Shown one piece after another: positions 1 to 3,977 of a stretch of 13,173 nt of DNA. Each line of letters starts with the position of its first letter. Position 1 is the first letter of the stretch. The position numbers were made by a program, and so were the translations under genes. The stretch covers positions 1 to 13,173 of the forward strand of contig JAAFHN010000025.1 of NCBI GenBank assembly GCA_013298415.1, read 5' to 3'. Origin of the DNA: Comamonadaceae bacterium. Lineage in GTDB: Bacteria; Pseudomonadota; Gammaproteobacteria; Burkholderiales; Burkholderiaceae_C. The notes under the pieces are model-generated. The model was not told where the DNA came from and searched no databases. It was given only the letters and a program-made list of their open reading frames with translations.

Positions 1-1
1 C

Positions 2-664
2 TACGGCGCAGCCAAGGTGGCTTGCGAGCAGCATGTGATTGCTGCGTTTGGCAGGGCCCACTGCGCAATTGCCCGCGCAGGCTTGATCGGCGGGCCGGGA
101 GACGCCACAGATCGATCTGGCTACTGGCCGCTGCGCTTTTGGAACGCAGCGCAGGCCAAGCAGGCGGTGCTGCTGCCTGATGCGCCAAGCCAGCGCATGC
201 AGCTGATCGACGTGCGAGATTTGGCTTCTTGGCTTTTGCATTGCGCCGTGGCGCAGGTCTCAGGCAGCTTCAATGCATTGGGCGAATCGCTGCCGTTTGA
301 TGACTTCATGGCGGCGGCGCAAGCCGTGGCGGGATTTCAGGGGCCAGCGCTGCGCGCATCCGAAGCCTGGCTCGGCGAGCAAGGCGTGGCTTACTGGGCC
401 GGGCCTAAATCATTCCCGCTTTGGGTGCCCAGCAAAACGCACCAAGGCTTTGGCTCGCGCAGCACGGTTTTGGCGCGGCAGCATGGCCTTGCAACGCGCT
501 CGCTGCGAGCCACCTTGCAAGACGGCCTTGCTTGGGAGCTGGCGCGAGAGCCCGGACCCGCGCAGCGCAAGGCCGGCCTGAGTGGTGCGGATGAACAAAC
601 CCTCTTGGCTACCTGGCAGGCGAAGGCTGCGCTGCGGCGCGCTGCGACTCCACCACAGCCTTGA
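2..664 (+). CDS. SDR / NAD-dependent epimerase-dehydratase family protein, 3' part
   Basis: The gene is cut by the window start; the frame is open from base 2. The first visible residues, YGAAK, fit the catalytic YxxxK of short-chain dehydrogenases, so the missing 5' part should hold the NAD(P)-binding Rossmann half. What remains is the substrate-binding half. It includes RAGLIGGPGD, matching the RPGxIxGPGD turn of extended SDRs, then LIDVRDLASWLL and GSFNALGE, as in NDP-sugar epimerase and isoflavone-reductase-like proteins. A GTG at 17 would start after the catalytic motif, so it is not the real start. The product is probably a cytosolic oxidoreductase; the substrate cannot be read from the sequence. 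Its last 56 bases overlap the 3' end of the convergent MscS gene. Confidence 0.8.
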   Translation, partial: YGAAKVACEQHVIAAFGRAHCAIARAGLIGGPGDATDRSGYWPLRFWNAAQAKQAVLLPDAPSQRMQLIDVRDLASWLLHCAVAQVSGSFNALGESLPFDDFMAAAQAVAGFQGPALRASEAWLGEQGVAYWAGPKSFPLWVPSKTHQGFGSRSTVLARQHGLATRSLRATLQDGLAWELAREPGPAQRKAGLSGADEQTLLATWQAKAALRRAATPPQP

Positions 665-1433
665 TGCGGCTCAGCACCTCGTCAGACGCGCGCGCCACAT
701 CCGCATTCACGCTGGGATCGAGCCAAAAGCGCAGGCTCAGGCGCACCCCTGTTTCGGCCAGCTCCGTCACCACCACCTCAGGGCTTGGCGCGGCGGCCAC
801 AAGCTGCGGCAGCGCGAGCAAGCCTTCAGTGATGCTGGCTCTCGCCAATGCGAGGTCCGTACCGTAAGGCAGCGTGAGCGTCAATGCCACGCGGCGTGGA
901 TCATTGGGGTGATAGACGGTGACGCGGCTGGCGTAAAGCTCGCTGTTGGGGATCACGGCCACGCGGTGATCGGCCAAGCGCACGCGGGTGGCACGCACCT
1001 CGATGTGCTCCACCACACCTTCGTGGATGCCGGTCACGATGTGGTCGCCCATCTCAAACGGCCGAGTGATGAGGATGAGCAAACCCGCAAGCCAGTTTTG
1101 CAAAATGTCTTTGAAGGCAAAACCAATCGCGATGCTGCCCACGCCCAAGGCCCCAAACACTGAAGCCGCGTTCAGCGAAGGCACGATCAGCGTGATGACG
1201 ATCAGGCCGCCCAACACCAACAAGCCCCAGCGCACCAGCCGCGAGACCAGCAAGGCCACATGCTCTGGCTGGTCTGCCTTTTGAAACGCCAAATAAACGG
1301 CCTTGGCAATCGCGCGCGACACAAACCAAAACACGAGCGCCACCACAAACCCGACGGCCAACTCGGGCAGCATCTCCCAAAAGGCGGCTCCCTTCTTTTC
1401 AAGGGCTTTGGCTGCGCGTTCAAGATCGGTCAT
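609..1433 (-). CDS. Small-conductance mechanosensitive channel, MscS family
   Basis: A 274-residue inner-membrane channel that would open under membrane tension and release solutes on hypo-osmotic shock. Three hydrophobic segments lie at about residues 23-45, 64-86 and 91-125. The third has the Gly/Ala-rich pore-helix pattern of MscS (FGALGVGSIAIGFAFKDI), followed by the family signature NWLAGLLILITRPFEMGD and a beta domain with VIPNSEL. Length is close to E. coli MscS (286 aa). I chose the ATG at 1433 (MTDLERAAK). The frame stays open to 1511, but those extra 26 residues look like translated intergenic DNA. No good Shine-Dalgarno sequence is visible. It may be co-transcribed with the HNH gene 87 nt upstream on the same strand. 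Confidence 0.93.
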   Translation of the reverse strand: MTDLERAAKALEKKGAAFWEMLPELAVGFVVALVFWFVSRAIAKAVYLAFQKADQPEHVALLVSRLVRWGLLVLGGLIVITLIVPSLNAASVFGALGVGSIAIGFAFKDILQNWLAGLLILITRPFEMGDHIVTGIHEGVVEHIEVRATRVRLADHRVAVIPNSELYASRVTVYHPNDPRRVALTLTLPYGTDLALARASITEGLLALPQLVAAAPSPEVVVTELAETGVRLSLRFWLDPSVNADVARASDEVLSRIKAVVESQRAAAQPSPAR

Positions 1434-1520
1434 GTGTGCTTGGGCTGCGTGGTCGCGCGGGGTGGTTGGCTCACCCCGGATTTTGAGGCAGTGCGAAGCA
1501 CGGCTGCACAAGGCACACGT

Positions 1521-2084
1521 TCAACAAAGCCGCGAATGCTTGGGCAAACGCGAAGCCAGCCACTCATGCACGTCAGCGCGGATGTTGCGGCCCGCCAAGA
1601 TGAAGTCTTCAAAGCGATTGGGCACATAGGGCAGGTAGAGCAGCGGCATGCGCGCTTCTTCGGGCGTGAGGTTCGCTTTTCGGCTGTTGCACCAGCGGTC
1701 AGCAGTCACCAAGTTCATCCAGCTCGTACTGCCGCCCCGGCTTTGCGGATGGATGTGCTCCACCTGCAAATCGGCCTCGGCATGCTTTTCTCCGCAGTAA
1801 GCGCAGGTGTAGCGGTCGCGTTTCAAGAGCTTGGCCTTGCTGACCGTCGGCACCACGTCAAAAAGATTGGTATTCGCGCAGCCTTTGAGCGCGATGATGG
1901 GGCTGATGCGCAGCAAGGATTGCTTGCCTGTGCGGGCGTTGTGGCCGCCGCGCAAAACGGCGGCAGGCGCGTCGCCCTGCTCCCAAGCCACGGAACCCGT
2001 GGCATACGCGCAGGCGGCCTCGTGCGCCGTGATCCAAGATTGCGGCGTGCCTTGAATGTCGAGTTGCAGAATGTGGTGTTGCAT
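1521..2084 (-). CDS. HNH endonuclease family protein
   Basis: A 187-residue protein with a central HNH nuclease domain at about residues 85-145. RYTCAYCG supplies one CxxC zinc knuckle (C94, C97). VEHIHPQSRGG supplies the catalytic histidine region around H110, and NLVTADRWCNSRK supplies N124 and N133. The second zinc pair is normally CxxC; here the first position is Asp129 and only C132 remains. The C-terminal part (PLLYLPYVPNRFEDFI, then a short tail) is typical of standalone HNH proteins widespread in proteobacteria whose role is mostly unknown. The start is an ATG; the 20 bases before it show no clear Shine-Dalgarno. There is no methylase or phage gene beside it to suggest restriction or packaging. 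Confidence 0.88.
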   Translation of the reverse strand: MQHHILQLDIQGTPQSWITAHEAACAYATGSVAWEQGDAPAAVLRGGHNARTGKQSLLRISPIIALKGCANTNLFDVVPTVSKAKLLKRDRYTCAYCGEKHAEADLQVEHIHPQSRGGSTSWMNLVTADRWCNSRKANLTPEEARMPLLYLPYVPNRFEDFILAGRNIRADVHEWLASRLPKHSRLC

Positions 2085-2109
2085 AGCTGTACGGGCAAGC
2101 GACGGGTGA

Positions 2110-2185
2110 TGGGTTGACCAAGCGGATTCGAACCGCCAACCACTCGGGTCACAGCCGAGGGCTCTACCGTTGAGCTATGGCCAAC
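2110..2185 (-). tRNA. tRNA-His (GUG)
   Basis: A complete cloverleaf can be drawn. The 7-bp acceptor TTGGCCA/TGGTCAA has one G-U pair. The anticodon stem is CTCGG/CCGAG with loop CTGTGAC, giving anticodon GUG. The T arm carries TTCGAAT. An extra 5' G (base 2185) faces C73, the G-1:C73 identity pair specific to tRNA-His. CCA is encoded (complement of 2110-2112). It is the last gene of the leftward tRNA cluster, 163 nt beyond the interrupted tRNA, and lies 25 nt before the HNH start codon. Confidence 0.95.
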
Positions 2186-2348
2186 ACGGAAAATTTGACG
2201 GTGAGCTGAGCACTACCACTCCCCGCTGAGCCGCACGCGCTCGTCCAGCCGGAGACTCACGCTGGACACACGTCTCTTGATGCCCAAACGAGCCAGCACT
2301 GCGACGATGAACTTGCACATGGCGACCCCTTACTTGACACACAAAAAC
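2186..2348. other. Spacer between tRNA-His and the interrupted tRNA
   Basis: This 163-nt gap contains no gene I can support. The only structure noted is a perfect 7-bp stem, GTCCAGC at 2243-2249 with GCTGGAC at 2261-2267, with an 11-nt loop. No T-run follows it on either strand, so I do not call it a terminator. No T-loop-like TTC motif flanked by stems is visible, so I see no additional tRNA here. Confidence 0.5.
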
Positions 2349-2587
2349 TGGCGCACCGTGGCGGAGTTGAACCGCCGACTTCCCGCTTGGGAAGCGCTGC
2401 GAAGCGCTTCGTGGACCAGCGCGGGCTGCGTGCGGGATGCGGAGCTAGGCGAAAAGTGAGTCAAATAGCACCGCTATTTGCGAACTTTTTAACGACGCTC
2501 CGCGCCCGGACGCGGCTCGCGATGGCCGCGAAGCGCTTGGCAGCGCTTCCCCAAAGGCGGGCACTCTGGCCGCTGAGTTAACGGTGC
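2349..2587 (-). tRNA. tRNA interrupted in the anticodon loop by a 163-nt palindromic insert (Gln-UUG-like or Glu-UUC)
   Basis: The two halves make a canonical 76-nt tRNA. Acceptor strands GCACCGT (2581-2587) and ACGGTGC (2353-2359) pair perfectly. The D stem is ACTC/GAGT with GG in the loop. The anticodon stem is CCCGC (2557-2561) with GCGGG (2382-2386). The variable loop is AAGTC, the T arm is GGCGG-TTCAACT-CCGCC, then G73 and encoded CCA. Between the anticodon-stem strands lie 170 nt instead of 7. If the insert runs 2389-2551, bounded by GGGAAGCGCT and its exact complement, the rejoined loop is CTTTGAA. That is identical to the loop of the intact tRNA-Gln at 2678-2753. Other junctions give UUC (Glu) or UCC/CCC (Gly); G73 argues for Gln or Glu. 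It starts 1 nt after the Arg tRNA, so it is surely co-transcribed. It may be a dead copy or an unusual removable insert. Confidence 0.85.
2389..2551. repeat. 163-nt imperfect palindromic element inside the tRNA anticodon loop
   Basis: The whole insert folds on itself about position 2471. The centre is an 8-bp perfect stem CAAATAGC/GCTATTTG with a 3-nt loop. Moving outward, arms of about 80 nt remain roughly 80% complementary by eye, sharing blocks such as GCGGAGC, AAGCGCTTCG and AAGCGCTGC. Both ends also contain self-contained 8-bp hairpins, GAAGCGCT/AGCGCTTC, with loops GCCA and TCGC (leftward strand). The outer ends run directly into the tRNA anticodon stem, so the RNA would have one hairpin with arms of about 88 nt. 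I see no ORF, no group I intron core and no obvious target duplication. It resembles a MITE or palindromic-repeat insertion. Confidence 0.85.
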
Positions 2588-2588
2588 A

Positions 2589-2666
2589 TGAAGCCCGATG
2601 CACGACTTGAACGTGCTACCTCCGCTTTCGTAGAGCGGCGCTCTGATCCAGATGAGCTATTCGGGC
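2589..2666 (-). tRNA. tRNA-Arg (ACG)
   Basis: The cloverleaf has D stem GCTC/GAGC, anticodon stem CCGCT/AGCGG with loop CTACGAA (anticodon ACG, normally edited to ICG), and T arm GCACG-TTCAAGT-CGTGC. The acceptor GCCCGAA/ATCGGGC has six pairs plus an A7-A66 mismatch. The 3' end reads TTCA, so CCA is not encoded, unlike the other members of the cluster, and position 73 is T. Only one base separates it from the interrupted tRNA. The mismatch and missing CCA may indicate mild degeneration, but all arms are present. Confidence 0.85.
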
Positions 2667-2677
2667 AAAACCTTCAC

Positions 2678-2753
2678 TGGCAGGCCGCGCTGGCATCGAA
2701 CCAGCAACCCCATGCTTCAAAGGCATGTGCTCTAACCATTGAGCTAGCGGCCA
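2678..2753 (-). tRNA. tRNA-Gln (UUG)
   Basis: The 76-nt cloverleaf has D stem GCTC/GAGC, anticodon stem CATGC/GCATG with loop CTTTGAA (anticodon UUG), T arm GCTGG-TTCGATG-CCAGC, G73 and an encoded CCA. The acceptor TGGCCGC/GCGGCCT pairs at six positions; the terminal 1-72 position is T-T. A weak or open first pair together with G73 suits glutaminyl-tRNA synthetase recognition. It is 11 nt from the Arg tRNA. Confidence 0.92.
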
Positions 2754-2835
2754 ACAAAATCTCCGGTGACGGGTTCCGGTGTCGCCCAATCGTTGCGACC
2801 GATTTCCGCTTGTGCAAGCACAGAGCTTCTGTAAC

Positions 2836-2911
2836 TGGATGCGGGAGCTGGCTTCGAACCAGCGACGTCCGGCGTATGAGACCGGCGCTCTACCCATTGA
2901 GCTATCCCGCC
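2836..2911 (-). tRNA. tRNA-Met (CAU), elongator-like; tRNA-Ile2 not excluded
   Basis: The 76-nt cloverleaf has D stem GCTC/GAGC, anticodon stem CCGGT/GCCGG (one U-G pair) with loop CTCATAC, T arm GCTGG-TTCGAAG-CCAGC and encoded CCA. The acceptor GGCGGGA/TCCCGCA has six pairs with G-A at position 1-72. It lacks the three G-C pairs next to the anticodon loop that mark initiator tRNA. A CAU anticodon could also be lysidine-modified tRNA-Ile2; sequence alone does not settle this. An 82-nt unassigned gap (2754-2835) follows it before tRNA-Gln. Confidence 0.9.
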
Positions 2912-2918
2912 ATTTCCT

Positions 2919-2993
2919 TGGTGTCCCTTGCGGGGGTCGAACCCGCCTGCACAGATTGAAAGTCTGTTGACCTCACCCGAAGTCGAAAGGGAC
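2919..2993 (-). tRNA. tRNA-Glu (UUC)
   Basis: First gene of the leftward tRNA cluster. The acceptor GTCCCTT/AAGGGAC pairs perfectly. The D stem GACT/GGTC has a terminal U-G pair, as in other Glu tRNAs. The anticodon stem is ACAGA/TCTGT with loop CTTTCAA (anticodon UUC), the variable loop is a short GCAG, the T arm is GCGGG-TTCGACC-CCCGC, and CCA is encoded. Position 73 is A rather than the usual G. It lies 7 nt from tRNA-Met, so the two share a transcript. Confidence 0.93.
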
Positions 2994-3159
2994 AGTTTGG
3001 ATCCTTTGCGGTTGTGCTCTGCGTGAGGCGCTGGGCATGCCCAACAGGCGTTTCCTCTGGGTTGCGGTAAAGCAACCCAAGCCGCAGCCGGTGCGCCTGC
3101 ACCGTGGCCACTGCGTGCCAGCAAAGCACACCCGCAAAGGTGAGCCATCAAACCAAAAA

Positions 3160-3207
3160 ACCAAAAAACCAAAAACAAAACCCGGCAAACCTTGCGGCTT
3201 CCGGGTT
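3160..3207 (-). terminator. Strong leftward intrinsic terminator
   Basis: On the minus strand AACCCGG-AAGCC-GCAA-GGTTT-G-CCGGGTT forms about 12 pairs with a GCAA tetraloop and one bulged G. It is followed by a long T-rich run interrupted by GG pairs. It would end transcription arriving from the right, about 170 nt before the tRNA cluster. On the plus strand no T-run follows, so it is one-directional. Confidence 0.8.
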
Positions 3208-3270
3208 GTGAGGAGGGCTTGAAACCTCCGCTGAGCGATGCGAAATCTACGTTCGCAAGCGCTTACCCGG
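3201..3270 (-). promoter_or_regulatory. Possible anti-terminator fold upstream of the leftward terminator
   Basis: On the minus strand the left arm of the terminator (ACCCGG, 3201-3206) can instead pair with CCGGGT at 3265-3270. That closes a compact fold containing nested stems AGCG/CGCT and GCGAA/TTCGC (7-nt loop), plus a separate GGAGG/CCTCC stem with an 8-nt loop. Two mutually exclusive pairings of one strand is the layout of attenuators and riboswitches. I recognise no known aptamer consensus. This rests on structure seen by eye only. Confidence 0.35.
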
Positions 3271-3476
3271 TGTGTGAGAAATCGCCTCACTGCGCATCGG
3301 CTCGCTGGCCTCGCAATCTCGGCCTGAAACCAGCTGCTGCATCAAACAGCTCTTGCCAAACGCCAACGCGAAACCCGACGCATGGGCGAGAGCCTGAGAG
3401 CGCTGAATCGGTGAATGACGGGTGGAAAACATGGTTTGAAAACGTTGGAGAAGCTGTTTCAGATGACAAGCTCTAC

Positions 3477-3493
3477 TGTAAATCAGATTTACA
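3477..3493. promoter_or_regulatory. Perfect palindromic operator candidate before the Xre gene
   Basis: TGTAAATCAGATTTACA is a perfect 8+1+8 palindrome 63 bp upstream of the Xre start codon. A site of this length and position is what a dimeric HTH repressor would bind, so autoregulation by the neighbouring protein is plausible. The right half, TTTACA, resembles a -35 element, which would make binding repressive; no convincing -10 follows at 17 bp. Confidence 0.5.
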
Positions 3494-3556
3494 CTCGTCG
3501 CATGCATCTCTTCCAAATTTTCTGCTCCGCTGTGCCAACGGCGCAACACCCGCGCC

Positions 3557-3937
3557 ATGCCTGAGCCAACAGACTTGCACGCCATTCGGCGCAATAACTT
3601 GAACGCGCTCTACCGCGAGTTCGCCACCAAGGCCGTTACAGACTCATCTCGCGCCATTGGCACAGACGCAGCCTTTGCCGCCCATATCGGCGTATCGCCC
3701 AGCATGTGGAGCCAAATTCGCAGCCACCGCGCCATCGGCCCGCGCGTGGCCAGGCAGATCGAAGCCAAGTGCGGGCTGAATGCCAACTGGCTCGACCTGG
3801 CCCGCGAAACCCCGCCCGCAAGCCCCTCCAAAACCGATCAAAAACTGCTCTCGCTCGCCCAGCGCCTGGCAGCACACGGCAGCAGCAAACAAAAGCGCGC
3901 CGCGATCACGGCATTGATGGCAGCGCTCAGCGGCTGA
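3557..3937 (+). CDS. Xre/Cro-C1-type helix-turn-helix regulator
   Basis: A 126-residue DNA-binding protein. A lambda-repressor-like HTH spans about residues 36-80: AAFAAHIGVSPSMWSQIRS fits helices 2-3, and the following IGPRVARQIEAKCGLNANWLD matches the IGxxxARxIExxxGxxxxWLD block seen in phage-type repressors. The N-terminal 30 residues and the Lys/Ala-rich C-terminus (QKRAAITALMAAL) are probably helical. There is no peptidase or sensor domain. The ATG at 3557 is the only start that keeps the N-terminal helix; no Shine-Dalgarno is visible, so the mRNA may have a short or absent leader. It lies 40 nt before uvrD on the same strand, but uvrD appears to have its own promoter. A likely target is the palindrome at 3477-3493. 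Confidence 0.85.
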   Translation: MPEPTDLHAIRRNNLNALYREFATKAVTDSSRAIGTDAAFAAHIGVSPSMWSQIRSHRAIGPRVARQIEAKCGLNANWLDLARETPPASPSKTDQKLLSLAQRLAAHGSSKQKRAAITALMAALSG

Positions 3938-3965
3938 GGCTAAGCGGGGGCAGGAGCCTGCTTCC

Positions 3966-3971
3966 TACAAT
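3966..3971 (+). promoter_or_regulatory. -10 box of a probably leaderless uvrD promoter
   Basis: TACAAT sits six bases before the uvrD ATG, so transcription should start at or next to the A of the start codon. No Shine-Dalgarno is present between them, which fits leaderless translation. A matching -35 is weak. Confidence 0.55.
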
Positions 3972-3977
3972 CGTCAT

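Larger units (their letters stand above)
2994..3556. other. Intergenic region with hairpins, no supported protein gene
   Basis: The tRNA cluster promoter (leftward) and the Xre gene promoter (rightward) should lie here. Visible structures are a perfect 12-bp palindrome TGGGCATGCCCA (3032-3043), a hairpin GGGTTGC/GCAACCC at about 3059-3078, a hairpin CGGTGC/GCACCG near 3090-3107, a leftward terminator at 3160-3207 and an operator-like palindrome at 3477-3493. Open frames in both directions have no recognisable domain and odd composition. The leftward terminator implies that some leftward transcript, perhaps a small RNA starting between about 3250 and 3550, ends here, but I cannot identify it. 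Confidence 0.5.

Noticed and set aside
2389..2551. Group I intron in the tRNA insert
   Set aside because: Position in the anticodon loop fits, but I find no GACTAGA- or ATAGTCC-like core segments, and the near-total palindromy is unlike a group I fold.
2754..2835. Degenerate seventh tRNA between Met and Gln
   Set aside because: A 5-bp stem with 7-nt loop (AATCG/CGATT on the minus strand) is present, but there is no T-loop TTC motif in the right place and no acceptor pairing.
3198..3270. tRNA on the minus strand next to the terminator
   Set aside because: It has acceptor-like and T-like stems, but no D arm, an 8-nt T loop, no U33 and no CCA.
3240..3400. 6S RNA on the plus strand (TTCGCAAGCG resemblance)
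   Set aside because: The two ends do not form the long rod with a central bubble, and the usual neighbours (zapA, formyltetrahydrofolate cyclo-ligase) are absent.
3476..3494. LexA box
   Set aside because: It begins CTGT, but the spacing to the matching half is too long for CTGT-N8-ACAG; the palindrome is of another type.
3247..3594. 115-residue leftward protein gene
   Set aside because: No domain or RBS is visible, it overlaps the start of the Xre gene, and its composition looks like translated noncoding DNA.
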